DNA of 64,000 nucleotides, taken from Proteles cristata cristata. Its lineage: Eukaryota; Chordata; Mammalia; Carnivora; Hyaenidae. A program made the position numbers and the translations under genes. The stretch is from assembly GCA_017311185.1 (NCBI GenBank), contig JAESUZ010000464.1, positions 310,001-374,000 on the forward strand, given 5' to 3'. Below are positions 35,089-47,125 of this stretch, one piece after another (within the stretch, counting starts at the first letter, position 1; each line of letters opens with the position of its first letter). The notes under the pieces were generated by a model. The model saw only the letters and a program-made list of their open reading frames with translations. It was not told the origin of the DNA and searched no databases.

Positions 35089-37526
35089 CTGGGGAATAAA
35101 CCTGAGTGGGGCCGGCTTCCCGGGGCCCCTCGGCCCCAGCCCTGGGCAGCCCGCGTCCAGGCAACTCCGGGTCTGTCTTCAAGACAGTGAGGAAACTGAG
35201 AAGGCATGGTTTTCAATGAAATGACAGGTTTGGCCTTTCACATGTATGATGACACATTTAACAACCTTGGTGCCAAGACGAGATCCCTTTCCCCTCAGCC
35301 TACAAAGTGAGCACGCCAGCACGTGGCAGAGCCCCGTCCCTGACGCCCTTGGGGGGCGAGCACCGCCAGCTGCCCTGGCGCTCTCGGAGCTGGGACCTGC
35401 TCCCCTTTGTGCCCCTGACAGGCTGCACGTGCTGCGGGGTGGCTGGGAGAGTGAGCAGCTAAGGGGGTAGGTGGGGCACCCGGGAACACAGGTGGGCCCG
35501 CCAGGCACTTCCCTCTCCACAGGAAGTCTGTTCCTGTGACAGGTGTCAGCTCTTCTTCGCGGGCACCCTTAACCCTCCTGAAAGACGCGGCTCTGATCTC
35601 ACTTCCCCACCATGCCGAGGAGGGGGCGCAACTGCATTCACTGCACAAATGTAAACAGCAGGGCCGAGAGAGGACGGAGGCTGCCCCGGGTCCTGATGGC
35701 TTTTCGGGAGACCTGGCCGGACACCAGGGCACGAATGCTTGAGTTCACCGAGTTCACTTGAGTCCGGGATTCGTCTCCCCCTCCTCTCGCCTCTGCACCG
35801 CTTGGTGGGGAGGAGCTCCGGTAGTTGCGTGACACATGAAAGGGAAACACTTCATCTACTCGGGCCAAGTGGCCATCCTCCTGTTTAAATCAGGTTAAAA
35901 GTATGCCACACATCCAGTGATCCATCTAAGATCAAAGACTGAGACATCAATTCCAATACGAGATACTGGTATCTTCAGCTTTGCCTGAGGGAGCACCTTA
36001 ATCTTTGAACCTTTAGTGTGTTGTTTGTACAGGGCATTCTCTGTACTAATTTATTACGGTTATAAAACAATTAGCAAATCAGCCCACTTTGGCACTCATC
36101 TTCTATTCCACACCTCTCTGCTCCATATTTTTCTCCTCAAAATCCATTCCTTTCAAACAAAAAACAAAAAAACAACCACCACCCGTTGGAGGGGGAAATG
36201 CCCCAACCCACACTGGCCTGGAGCTGGCTGCTCTCTCGTCTCTCGCGCGTCTTTAGAGCTGCAGACCTGAACCTGTTTCGGCCTAGCCACCTGGTGTCCT
36301 GGGGCGTGTGAGCGAGGCAGCACTACGCCGTCTGCGTGTGAGCAGGTGGGCTGGGCGTGCGGGGGCGATGCCCACCCCCCCACAGCCACACCCTGGGGAA
36401 GCCCAGGCAGGGGAATGGGAGGGAATGATCTCCCGAAGGCCTGGACTGCGCACAGTGCATGGAAGGTGGATGCTGAACATGGAGGGGATGAGGCCCTCTT
36501 CTGTACGTGAAGGCTGTCTCATGGCGGCAAACTCAGTCTTGTTCTGTAAGGTTCGCAGGGACAGGAGTCACAGGGAGACTGACGTCTGCTCATTGCGAGG
36601 AAAACAATCCTTATAAACCAACATTTCTCAAGATGGATGGGGCTACCAGGAGAAGTTGAGGAGCCCGCCTCTGGGGGGCTTCAGGCCCTGAAAGGATGAC
36701 TGGTGGCACAGAGCAGACATGCAGGATGGCCGGCTGAGAGCAGAGGTCATTTTGGTGAGTCCCTGCCTCCGCCCAAAGCACAAAAGTCTGACAGCCGTGG
36801 GCTGCAGGGAATCATAGCAGAACGTTGGAGCCACAGCAGCTGCTCCAGTAAGTGAAGAGAGGTCCCCAGTAAGTGACCAATCAGGTTGGGAACAGGGGAC
36901 AGCACAGGCCTGTGACTTGCGACTTCAAAGGTGTAGTCTATATGTGATGTCACAGAAAAGCCAGGCAGGGGAGGGATGAAAGAGCCAGGCCCCGAGGGAG
37001 GGTCCAAGGTACTGAAGTGGGGACTCACTGTGGGGAAGAATATGAAGCTGGAAAAGAATCACATCACCCTCTGTCAGGCAGATCACTGGGTTTGGAATAC
37101 GGAGACGGATGCCAGGGTCCTGAGGGACAGGGCGCTCCAGGCCTGGAGTCCGCTGATGCCTCTGTAGCCAGCGGCTGGATACAGGTGGCTCTGGGAGGGT
37201 TGGGGAAGGAATTCTGAGGGACCTGGGCTTGTCTGGGCGGGTTCACCCACCTGCCGACTAGTCCCGTCCTGTCTCCACTCCCTTTTCAGAGCAGTTTCAG
37301 CTCTTCCGGGGCCCTCACTTCCCCAAAGAGTGTCTTCCTATGTGACCTTCTGTGATTCCTGCCTGACTCTCACCTCCTGAACACCAAGACAGGGCTGAGA
37401 AGTTTCTGAGGGGCCACAGGTGGGGTCTTCAGCTCCCCATCCCTTATTGGAAGAACACATCCATGTCCTTTACCGCCCTTCACTCTCTCTAGGAAAGTCT
37501 GGGCTTGGGATTCCTCCTCTGCTTAC
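35089..37526. other. 2.4-kb intron between W23 and W24
   Basis: GC-rich near W24 and AT-rich at 35.9-36.2 kb. No repeat or extra exon identified. Confidence 0.45.
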
Positions 37527-37659
37527 CAAAGAGGAAGGCGCCAAGCACGTCCACTCTGGAGACGACAAAGCCGAAGATGCCATGGGGGCCACACTGGACC
37601 AGATGGACCCTGGCATTCTCTTGGAAGAACTGGTCTGGGCCCAGAGTGCTCGATACTTC
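37527..37659 (-). CDS. Exon W23: membrane-proximal segment
   Basis: The acceptor GTATGTTCTCAG|GAAGTA is phase 0 and the donor CTTTG|GTAAGC phase 1. The peptide includes VHLVQCGPHGIFGFVVSR, a hydrophobic beta-like stretch, followed by DVLGAFLF. There are no repeat cysteines. It continues into W24 as [11 protein letters not shown]. Confidence 0.86.
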
Positions 37660-38487
37660 CTGAGAACATACAGCACGGCATTATGTACTTGGGGAGGCCA
37701 GAGGGGCAGCGAAGCTTGCAGAGACGGATGACCAGAAACCCAGACTGAGCCCTTTGGCACAGCCCTTGGTGATGCTGAGTTCAGGGATACCAACTACCTC
37801 TCAGAATATGTTTCCTTCCTTACTGAGACTTGCCCAGGTGGCCTCCTATGCCCAGGGCTCTTATCTTCAAAAAACACCCCTGATTCAACTCTTGTCTCTG
37901 TCCTAGGTCATCGTTTGCCCCTTTTCTCTCTATTCACAAAGTCCTACGAACAGAACAACTTCTTCAGAACAATCATCTTTCTATCACCGCAAATTTGCTG
38001 TCCAGTGTCACGCCAGTGACCCTCCCTACCCTTCCAGTGGCAAACAGACAGAGCCACCTGGAACCTTCTGGTAGGCCAACATCAGGGTGAGCGGGACCTA
38101 TGTTGCATCTGGGCCCTGGTCTTCTGCCCCTCCCACTCTGATGAAGCATCAAGACCCAGAAGACAGCCTCAGCCAACACTGTTGTGGCCAAGAGAAGGCC
38201 TTGCCTGTGGCCAGAGTCTGGCCTTTGTGAGAGGCTCAGGCTCACACCATTTCTGAGACCGCAGTGAGTGGCTTCATGCCCCCGAGCCTCACTTCCTCAC
38301 TTCGCACTCTGTAAAGTCAAGCTGTTGCTTTCTCGGCACTCTTATGGCATTCAAAGTGGGTGGTTGACATTATCAACATAAGAAATACCACTTCTTACTT
38401 CCTTTCTGCCTTTCTCTCCAGGCTACAGAATGGAAATTCATGCAGATAGCAACAGACTAGGAAAGATTGGTTATCAAATGGACTTTC

Positions 38488-38732
38488 TTTTTTAAAAATT
38501 ATTATTATTAATTACTATTATATTAATGTTTATTTATTTTTGAGGGCGGGAGAGGAAGAGACTGAGTATGAGCAGGAAAGGGGCAGAGAGAGAGGGAGAC
38601 ACAGAAAATGAAGCAGCTCCAGGCTCTGAGCTGTCAGCACAGAGCCCAACATGGGACTTGAACTCACAAACTGTGAGATCATGACCTCAGCCAAAGTCGG
38701 ACACTTAACCCACTGAGTCACCCAGGTACCCC
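38488..38732 (-). mobile_element. tRNA-Lys CAN-type SINE, minus
   Basis: An ATTATTATTATTAATT-rich tail on the left and head GGGGTACCTGGGTGAC (rc) on the right. Confidence 0.85.
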
Positions 38733-38961
38733 TCTCTTTTTTTTTTTAAGTTTATTTTGAGAGAGAGACAGAGACAGAGACAGAGACAGAGAGAGAGTCA
38801 GAGCATGAGCAGGGGAGGAGCAGAGCTGGGGGGAGAGAGAGATCCCCGCAGGCTCCACGCTGTCAGCGCAGAGCCTGATGTGAGGGTCACTCTCCCGTGA
38901 GATCACGACCTGAGCCAAAATCAACAGCTGGATGCTTAGCTGACTGAGCCACCCAGGTGGT
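38733..38961 (-). mobile_element. tRNA-Lys CAN-type SINE, minus, adjacent copy
   Basis: It begins directly beside the previous copy with TTTTTTTTTTTAAGTTTATT. GACAGAGACAGAGACAGAGA is expanded inside it, and the head is GCACCACCTGGGTGGC (rc). Confidence 0.82.
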
Positions 38962-39073
38962 GCTCCCTCTTCTGCTGCCTGGTTTCTGCAGCCAGGGTGC
39001 CTGGCTTTTCCCCCTTGTCCCCAGCAGGCAGAGGCTACCCTTCTATCCCAGCCCTTCCCTGAGGTGAGCTCAC

Positions 39074-39461
39074 CCTTTGGTCACTGTCTCCAGCCTCGCC
39101 CTTCACGCTGAGGATCAGCTCCCTGTTGGGACCCCAGGCCAGGGAAAGGTGGGGGGCCTTAGCCAGACACTGGGCATCGCAGAGCTCTTCTGCTGAAACG
39201 TACTCCTGGCACTGGCAGCTGCAGGAGAGGAGGGGACGGGGGGCCTGCCCGGTGGGTGTGGAGCGGCTGCCCTTCCGGACGCCCTCCACCAGCATGGGTC
39301 CCTCCAAGAGGGTCTGCACTGCCTGGGCTTCCTGTGCAGTGACTGCACTTTCAATGGAGCTCCATGATGCCTCACTAAAACGCACTGTCTCTGGCCCCTG
39401 CTTCTGTGCCAGCGAGGCACCTTCCAGAGTGGGAGCAGTGCCCGGGGCAGATCCTAGCTGA
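39074..39461 (-). CDS. Exon W22: membrane-proximal segment, 5' border uncertain
   Basis: The 3' part is firm: it contains SCSCQCQEYVSAEELC and ends at donor CAAAGG|GTGAGC (phase 0). The 5' border is doubtful. Entry from W21 needs one leading base, and only two AG sites fit the open frame: 39461 (GAGCTAG|T) and 39374 (GTTTTAG|T). Both lack a good pyrimidine tract. A much better acceptor at 39492 or 39489 would run into TAG nine codons later. The exon may therefore have a break, an unseen upstream mini-exon, or unusual splicing. The CxCxC block and the downstream frame support coding. Confidence 0.6.
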
Positions 39462-39944
39462 CTAGCTCAGCATCTTTGTTTCGGGCATCCTGCTGAGGCA
39501 AGGGTGAGGAGAGAGTTGCTCAGCCTGGAACAGTCTATTCAGTGGGCCTCCCAGCACAATGGCTCCCTGGCCCCGCCTGCTGGGGGAGACCATTCAGCCC
39601 ACAGGCCAGGTGGGGGACTGTAGCGCCAGACAAAACCAGAGCCGCTCTCAGCTTGGCGTCACCAGGGTCACCCGAACACTGGCTCAGGGACATGGGGTGT
39701 GGCATGCTCTGCCTTGCTGCCGGTACCTCCTCAGCTCTGGGCGGCTTGCCTCGGCTGGGGTTGGCCTGCTTCCCTTTCTTGGGAAATGCTGGCATGGCCG
39801 CTTCCGGAAGGAGCTTGTATTTGGCTCAGTCTCCCATCAGAGCTGGGTCCTGCCCAACCTTTCTGGACGGGTTCTCTGGGGACAGTCAGGACCTATCTGG
39901 AGATGGTGAATTTCCTGTTCTCAGCAGGTTTTTTTGTCACTCAC

Positions 39945-40072
39945 ATGCCCAGTTCACCGTCGAGCTTCCCATCCACTGGGTGGCAGACAGAGGAGCAGTT
40001 GTGAAGCTGGGGGGACACACACTTGCGGGTGGCGGCCAGGCGTACTTCTCCAGCTGAGCAGCGATCAGCCAC
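39945..40072 (-). CDS. Exon W21: membrane-proximal cysteine segment
   Basis: The acceptor CACTCTCCTGCAG|GTGGCT enters in phase 0 and the donor GGCAT|GTGAGT leaves in phase 2. The peptide has DRCSAGEVR, RKCVSPQ, NCSSVC and ends DGELG. It is open throughout with consistent borders. I recognise no named domain. Confidence 0.83.
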
Positions 40073-40583
40073 CTGCAGGAGAGTGTGGGAGAAGAGTCCT
40101 GGCTCTGGCACCCGCTGCAGGCCCCGGGTGGGGGCACCCTCAGCATCAGAGAACATTCCGGGGCCATGGCAGGGCCTCTGGGGAGCCGGGCTCCTTTGAG
40201 AGGCCATTTAGTCAGCAGCCTAAGACTAGGGTTAGGCTTGAGGGTAGAGGGAACCTACAGGAGCAAGAGAAGACAAGTTTGCTGCCTGGGGGTGGTAACG
40301 GGGAGGTCCAGCCTCTAGGGAGACTGGGTAGAATGATTGAATTGCTTTCCTAAGATCCTTTATAATGAATGCTGAAGCTTGTGGGTCTATGATAAGGTGG
40401 AATGTGTCTTAACCATGTGAGCTCTCTGAAGTGTTCTCATTCGTATAGGAGGTAACCCATCCAGCACAAAGGAGTAAACATTAACCAACAGCCAGTGAAA
40501 AGTGGCTGGCACACAGGGGGACCCATACCTGCTTCCTCCCCTCACTCTCCTCAAGCCTTCCTTTCCTAAGCCTGAGGTGTTAC

Positions 40584-40729
40584 CTGGGGATGACAGTCCT
40601 CATCACTGTTGCTCTCCTCACTTTCCAGGCCCCTCCTGCTGTAGGACTCGTGTCCTGCCTGGCAGATGCAGGAGCCATCTGACTTCTGGAAGACCCTGTT
40701 CAGGCCCCGACATGTGCAGTGGGAGGCAC
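40584..40729 (-). CDS. Exon W20: first exon of the membrane-proximal region
   Basis: The acceptor TTCTCTATCTCCAG|GTGCC completes a glycine and the donor CCCCAG|GTAACA is phase 0. The protein reads CTCRGLNRVFQ, then GSCICQAGHESY, then an acidic stretch rich in Glu, Ser and Asp, ending DCHPQ. The CxC plus CxCQAG pattern looks EGF-like rather than like the CPxGYC units. A telomere-like (TTAGGG)n tract lies about 100 bases upstream in the intron. Confidence 0.87.
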
Positions 40730-40827
40730 CTGGAGATAGAGAAACCCTATAGCCCATCACAGGCACCTAACAGTGAACCAGAGATATGAGCAACCTCTCT
40801 TTCCCTGTCCACAGGGTGGTATCTGAC

Positions 40828-40862
40828 TAGGGTTAGGGTTAGGATTAAGGTTAGGGTTAGGG
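40828..40862 (+). repeat. Interstitial telomere-like (TTAGGG)n
   Basis: Six units of TTAGGG with two imperfect ones (GGATTA, AGGTTA). Confidence 0.9.
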
Positions 40863-42461
40863 AGATCAGATACCCACCTTTCCCAGAGTCTGACCTTAGG
40901 AGGCTTTCTAGGGGTTTAATGAAATCTACTGAGTCAATGATTCTCAACCCTGACTTTGAGAAGCTTTGAGAAACATTGATGTCCAAGTCTCCTTTAAGCA
41001 AATTAAATAAGAATCTCTGAAGTGAAGCCAGAACATCTACTTTTTAAAAAGTCCATTGAGTACTGTAATGTGTAGGTGGGACTGAGAATTACTGAGGTAA
41101 TTGAAAGCACTTGACACCTCATGGAGAGTGTTGTTCCTATTCTCTATTACACAAAGCCTTGTGGGGTCAATTCTAAAGGGCTGACATAGGCCTCTACCTG
41201 TAGACAATAGAAAGAGAGGGTGGTGCAGAGACTGAAGGCCTCTGAAGGAGCTTTAAGGATGGTCTAGATTGGATAGACAGAGCCAAGAGAACAGGGATTC
41301 TCAGCAGAGGAGAAAGTGATAAGTGGGGAAGTTCATGTTTTATATGGGAGACCAAAGGAGTCTAGGCGAATGTTCTTCTGGGAGAGCCACTTGGGGGAGA
41401 GGTAGAGATTGGGACCTTGTAATTGACTAGAGTTCATTGCAATTCCAGCTTGTTTGCCTCTGTTGGGACTGTCATCTGCTCAGGAAGAATTAAAAACTCA
41501 TTGCAAGTTTAGCACATGTCAGCTTCCTGAAGATAATCATTCATACAGTGCATAGTAATCCAAAGACCCCTCAGCAGAACTTGTTGAATGGATTGAAAGT
41601 TGACTTTTCTTTTTTTCCTGACTTGGTTATATTCTTTCCCCAAATTAATTTAGGGACCATTGACAAGAGAAATAGTTATTTCTACTGTAGAGAAGGAAGG
41701 GAATTACTCAATACTGAAGTGACATAGAGAACTCTCACCAGTGAGTTTATAGATGGCCAAATCCTCTCTAATATCCTGAACTTCGGTATCCTCTTTGGCT
41801 CATCTGGACCAGCTCCCTGCTGACTCCCTGGCACTATCAGATCAGATCTAGGAGTCTTCCATGTCTCATTGGGCTTTCACTTGGCTTTGTGGAGCCTGTA
41901 GTTCCACAGGGGAGCCTTGGGGACTTCTTGGGTGAACGAGTGACTCAATGAGAGCAGCTGTGAGACCTCATCCTTTGTTCAATCTGGGCTACTCTGCTTT
42001 TACATGTTACACATTAATTTCCTAAATAAAAACTATTTTTAAAAACTCTTGGCCTGGCATATATGACTACAGAAATAATCATGGATCTGTATTGAAAGAA
42101 TCATTGTTTAATATCGTTCCCCAGCATCTCAACTCAACAAGATTTTACTTATTTTTGAGTTCCTGTTTAAATACAAGCTTTCCCATAAGTTTCCCTGATC
42201 CTGCAATTCTTAGTTTGAACTATCCAGGCTTCCTTGTTTTTTTTCTTTCTTACGGCACATGATGCTTCTGCCAATTTGTTATATATTCTTTTCTTTCTTC
42301 CTTTTATATTTGTCTTCATTATAGTGTTTTTGTGGCACTAACAACAGTAATTGGAGGCTGGTGTTTGTGAGCTAACCTCTAAAATAAATTAACTAAAAAA
42401 CTTCCCTACCTCATCCTCAAAGGGAAAAAGGCAGCTTACAAAAATGCATATATTTACAAGA

Positions 42462-44140
42462 CTTTTTTTTCTACCTTTGGCAATGGCAGAGTAGCTTATT
42501 TTGGGTCAGTCTTCCTATATGACTAGAAAAGCAAGAAAAAAACATAGAAAACCTGTTCGAAGGAATGAAGAACTTAACTGGGGACTTAGGAGAAAACAAT
42601 TTTGGAGAGAATGAAAATCCAAAGGGGTAAGCCCCACATTTGGCACCACGCTTTCCCAAAAGGCATTTATCACTTCAAAAGTGCCATTGAGAGGCTGAGA
42701 TGAGCAATAGCTTCGGAACGTCTCATAAGGCTGAGGGGACAAAAATCGGGCCGCCAAGAATAAGGGTCTCTGGTGAACATCATATGCTTTCAGTCTGGAC
42801 CACTGAAGGGCTGCACTCAGTGTGGACTGACTGTAAGGAAACCAACGCTTACAAAACCTGGAACCTAGCACCGATGTTCTGAATCTCTGGTGAACTGAAC
42901 TCATGCTCTCCAGAAAAACAACAAAAGATACAAAACAAAAAACAGGCATGCAAAACAGCAAGAATTTTTAAGAAATCAAAGGGGAGAGAGAGAGAGAACA
43001 ATAACAACACCCCAGATGCTAGCTACAAGCTCTCAAGGGATCCAAATATTGGAGTTTTAAGACACATCATGTACTTTAAACTGTGATTAGTATGTTTGAT
43101 AAATCAAAAGACAAGATTAAAAGAGGATTTCAACAGGGAATTATAAACGACTAATATAAATTCTACATTTGATGGATTCAATAGTAAAAAAATATTGATA
43201 GATGCACTTAATAACATATTGTATGGACCTGAAGACAAAATTAATAAAGTGGGATATAGATCTGAAGAAACTCAGACTGAATCTCAGAAAGAGAAAATAA
43301 AAGATGAGCAATGCAGAAAATGGTGCACGAGACATGTGTGTGGTGGAAAGAGATAACGTGTAATTGGAGAGTCAAAAAGGAAAAAAGAGAGTAGAACAGG
43401 GAAAATGTTAAAACTATAATGGCTGAGAATTTCACACACTGATGAAGTGCATCAAAACATAGATACAAGAAGTGCTAAAGAAAATAAATCAAAGAAGATA
43501 AATACAAAGAAAAGCTATAGGAGTTTAGTAGTTATATAGGAATATAGGAGTTATATTCCAAAAAATGAAAAGTAAGGGCACCTGGGTGGCTCAGTCAAAC
43601 GTCTGACCGGCTCAGGTCGTGATTTCACAGTTTGTGGGTCTGAGCCCCGCGTGGGGCTCTGTGCTGACAGTTCAGAGACTGGAGCCTGTTCCAGATTCTG
43701 TATCTCCCTCTTTCTCTGACCCTCCCCTGCTCATGCTTGCTCTCACTTTCTCTCTCACTCTCTCTCTCTCAGAAATAAATAAAATTTAAAAAAATTTTTT
43801 TTAACGAAAAATAATGAGGAAATCTTGGAAGCACCAGAGAGAAAAGGGTATTTGCCTCCTAAAAGCAAATATGAGACTATGTAACACTTCTTAACCAAAA
43901 TAATGAAAGGCAGAGGCCATGGAAGTCTATCTTGGAGATGCTAAAAAAAAAAAAAACAAAAAAGAAAAACAAAAAAAACCCAACTATCAAGCTATAATTC
44001 TATGTTTAGCTAAAATGTGTTTCAAGAATAAGCTGAAAAAGAAATTTAAGACAAACAAAACACTGGAAGATGAAATTTGAAAAACCTAATAGCATTTACA
44101 ATAACCTCAAAATATGTTAACTTCAGACATATCTTGAAGA
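42462..44140 (+). mobile_element. HAL1/L1 ORF1-type fragment, plus, split by a SINE
   Basis: ATAATGGCTGAGAATTTCAC and GATGAAGTGCATCAAAACAT match the HAL1/L1 ORF1 region. After the SINE, AATCTTGGAAGCACCAGAGA and CTATAATTCTATGTTTAGC continue it. The frames are decayed. Confidence 0.65.
43577..43803 (+). mobile_element. tRNA-Lys CAN-type SINE, plus
   Basis: Head GGCACCTGGGTGGCTCAGTC, body CGCGTGGGGCTCTGTGCTG, and tail CAGAAATAAATAAAATTT. Confidence 0.86.
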
Positions 44141-44220
44141 CAATGTGGGTTCTGTGCTAGACCACTGCAATAAAGCAAGTATTGCAATAAAGCAATTCAA
44201 GTGAATTTTTTTGGTATCCC

Positions 44221-44430
44221 TGTGCACCTGGGTGGCTCAGTCAGTTGAGCATCTGACCCTTGATATTGGCTCAGGTCATGATCCCAGGGTCATGGGATCG
44301 AGCCCCTTGTTGGGATCTGTGCTGAATGTGGAAACTATTTAAGATTCTCTCTCTCTCTCTCTCTCTCTCTTTCCCTCTACCCTCTACCCCTTTCCCCTTC
44401 TCATGCTCTGTCTCTCTTTCTCTTAAAAAA
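44221..44430 (+). mobile_element. tRNA-derived SINE, plus
   Basis: TGTGCACCTGGGTGGCTCAG with CCAGGGTCATGGGATCGAGC, then a (CT)n body. This subfamily differs from the GTCGGGCTC type. Confidence 0.82.
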
Positions 44431-44649
44431 GTTATGTTTATACTATAGTCTATGAGGTGTCAACAGCGTTATGTCTAAAAAACAATGCATATACAGTATA
44501 TGCCTTAATTAAAAATACATTATTGCTAAAATATGCTAATCATAATCTGAGTTTTCAGCAGGTCATAATCACTGATCACAGATCATAACAAATACAATAT
44601 TAATGAAAATCTTGAAATATTGAGAGAATTACTAAAATGTGACCCAGAG

Positions 44650-45400
44650 ACACAAAGTTAGCAAACACTGTTGGAAAAATGGCACCAAAAGATTTTTCTC
44701 AAGGCGGGGTTGCCACAAACTTTAATTTATTAAAAAAATTTCTCTACCCAGAAATAAAAGTAAAACAAAAGTCTTATAAGAGTAAAGAAGACATAAATAA
44801 AAGGAAATCTAAGTCATGTTCAAGGACTAGAAAACTCAATATAATAAAGATGTCATTTCTCTCCCAAAGGATTTGGTGTTTCTATGCAACCCAATAGAAA
44901 TTCTAATAAGCATCTCTGTGGATATGATCTGATTATATGGAAATCAAAGGCCACAAGAACTAATACAGTCTTAAAAAGAACAAAGTTGGAAGAATAGACT
45001 ATTGATATTAAGGTTTACGATATTTATACAAGGATAGGATAAAAGACCACTGGAACAGAATAGAAATTCCCAAATAAACCCACATATATATGGAATGTTT
45101 GATTGATGACAAATATGAATGGTCTTTCAATAAAGGTGTCATTTCCATCCAAATACTAACCAGGTCCGATCCTGCTTAGCTTCCAAGATCAGATGAGGTC
45201 AGGTGTATTCAGGGTGGTATGGCTGTAGACAATAAAGGTACCATTCCAATAGAATTTTTTTTTTTGGTGGGGGGCGATGAATTTTGACTCCTAACTCATA
45301 TCTTACGCAATAAGTAAACACAGCTTTTAGAAAATAAAAAGGGAGAATATATTAACTGGAGTGAGACTACTTCATGTAAAAGCTGAGAAGGCTAATCAGA
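44650..45400 (+). mobile_element. L1 ORF2 fragment, plus, containing the 5S pseudogene
   Basis: AAAACTCAATATAATAAAG, AAGAACAAAGTTGGAAGAAT and CCACTGGAACAGAATAGAAA follow the usual L1 ORF2 order. The 5S insertion interrupts it at 45144-45230. The right border is approximate. Confidence 0.7.
45145..45230 (-). pseudogene. 5S rRNA pseudogene, 3'-truncated
   Basis: The minus strand starts GTCTACAGCCATACCACCCT and runs through GATCTTGGAAGCTAAGCAGG to GTTAGTATTTGGATGG, covering about the first 86 bases of 5S rRNA with several changes. Near-identical CAATAAAGGTGTCATT (45128) and CAATAAAGGTACCATT (45230) flank it, as for an L1-mediated insertion. Confidence 0.88.
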
Positions 45401-45449
45401 ACACAACCGTGAAGGGAATGTTGGCTTACTCCAATATTCAGCCTAGAGG

Positions 45450-45835
45450 TGATCAAGTCCCCTGTTCTGTGCTCCGTTGTGTCCCCTCAAATTCTCGAGG
45501 TTTGAACTGCCAGTATCTCAGAATGTGACCGTATTTGGGGATGGGGTCTTTAAAAGGTGATTAAGTTAAAGTGAGGCCATTAGGGTCGTATATTTATACG
45601 AGGGGGAAATTTGGCACACAGGAGGGATACCGGGGATGCTTGCACACAGAGGAAAGGCCATGTGGGGACACAGAGAAGTCTGAGAGCCAAGGAGAGAGAT
45701 CTCAAAAGAGGCCAAATCTGCCCAAACCTTAACCTTGGACTTCTAATTCTGAAACTGTAAGAAAATACAATTTTATTGTTCAAGCCAACAAGTCTGCATA
45801 TTTTGCTATGGCAGCCTAAGGAGACTGACATAGCC
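45450..45835 (+). mobile_element. MaLR-type LTR (MLT1-like), plus
   Basis: GTGACCGTATTTGGGGATGG, GGCCATGTGGGGACACAGAG, CTTGGACTTCTAATTCTG and GCTATGGCAGCCTAAGGAGA are the MLT1 landmarks in order. Confidence 0.8.
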
Positions 45836-46224
45836 CAGGGTTCTGTGTCACAGAGAAGCGCTGCAATAATTTCAGCCCCCCAAAAATTTAAGTAGTGTGA
45901 CCTACAGGTCATCTTACCACAAAAATCACAATCCCATGTCCATAGAAGGTGTAGCTCTAATTTCCTCACGATCTTTCCAAGATAAACCAGTTAAGACATA
46001 TTTCTCAACAGCTAAAGCAACGGACTGTACTAGATTGTTCTGTAGAAGCCAGTGTACTGCATTTAGACAACACAAACACTGAGATCTGCTTCACTCAGCC
46101 CCTGATCTCCAGGTCCAGGGGGATCACTGGATTCAGGCTTCTGCCACCTAGGAGATAGAATGCCAGTGACAAGAAATGATGGTAGAATCCCTAGAAACCT
46201 CAGATCACACCATTTGGAAGGGCA

Positions 46225-46445
46225 TAGCATGGTGGTTAAGAGTAGGAATGTGAGAGTTAGCTGGACTGGGTTCAAATCCTGCTTCTGCCACTAACTGTCT
46301 GACTGCGGGAAAGTTATTTAAACTCCCTGCAGTTTACTTGACATGTTCGTAAAACAAGGAAGATAGTAGCTGAGCCTATTTAACAGAGTTGGTATGAGGA
46401 TCACGAGGCTTGGTATTAGGGTGGCACTTACACTGGTACCTGGCA
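46225..46445 (+). repeat. MIR, plus
   Basis: ATGGTGGTTAAGAGTAGGAA, GGGTTCAAATCCTGCTTCTG and AGTTGGTATGAGGATCACG are MIR landmarks. Confidence 0.8.
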
Positions 46446-47125
46446 TATGTGGAGATCTGGGGTCAGACCTGAGGCTAAATATAGATGATTCTGATGACTG
46501 AATTTCCCACTATTGGATTATCTGCTTATCCTGTGGGTCATGCACAAGTGCTTCACCCAGCAGAATCCATGCGCAGATCACTTCCCTGAAATGAGGATTG
46601 GTGATACGTATCAGCAAGGAGCCAGGGGTGTGCTGAGTGCTGAGTGCTGAGTGCTGAGTGTCGCGCTCATGTCTGCGCCTGATCCCCCTGCATAGGCCCT
46701 AAGACAAGGCTGGGCTTGAGAGAACTGGATGTGGCTGCCCACCCTCCCCCTTTAAGCACGTGCAGCACATTAGAACCAGCCAGCCAGTCTCAGCGCAGGG
46801 TCCCAGCTCCTCCATTAGATGGATCATCTGGGGCGAGTTGCTTGACCTCTCTGAGCTCGTTCGCTCACATTCACTCACTTGCTTGTTGAAGTCACTGCAC
46901 ACGCTTATTTTACGCATGTACACACACTACACTGGGACATGGGAGTCACGGCGTCGCCCATTCTCTCACTTCGGCTTCGTAGAAAACTGTATTTGGTGAT
47001 AGTGTGGTTTTCTGAGACCTTGCGCTGCTGACCCTCAAAACTTCAGGGGGCGGGAGAAATGGCGTATTTGGAGCCCACATCTGGATACCAGGGCACTATA
47101 CCAGCGGGCACGGGTGGAGACTCAC

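Larger units (their letters stand above)
37660..39073. other. 1.4-kb intron between W22 and W23
   Basis: Two adjacent minus SINEs occupy 38.5-38.96 kb; the rest looks unique. Confidence 0.5.
40730..47125. other. 6.4-kb intron between W19 and W20
   Basis: The largest intron here. It carries the telomere-like tract, a HAL1, two SINEs, an L1 ORF2 fragment with a 5S rRNA pseudogene, a MaLR LTR, a MIR and a short GTGCTGA tandem (46631-46661). The part at 40.9-42.4 kb looks unique. Confidence 0.6.

Noticed and set aside
39535..39795. Open frame between W21 and W22 as a missing exon
   Set aside because: It begins after a decent acceptor (TGTCCCCAG), but the phase-matching frame reaches a stop, and there are no cysteine motifs.
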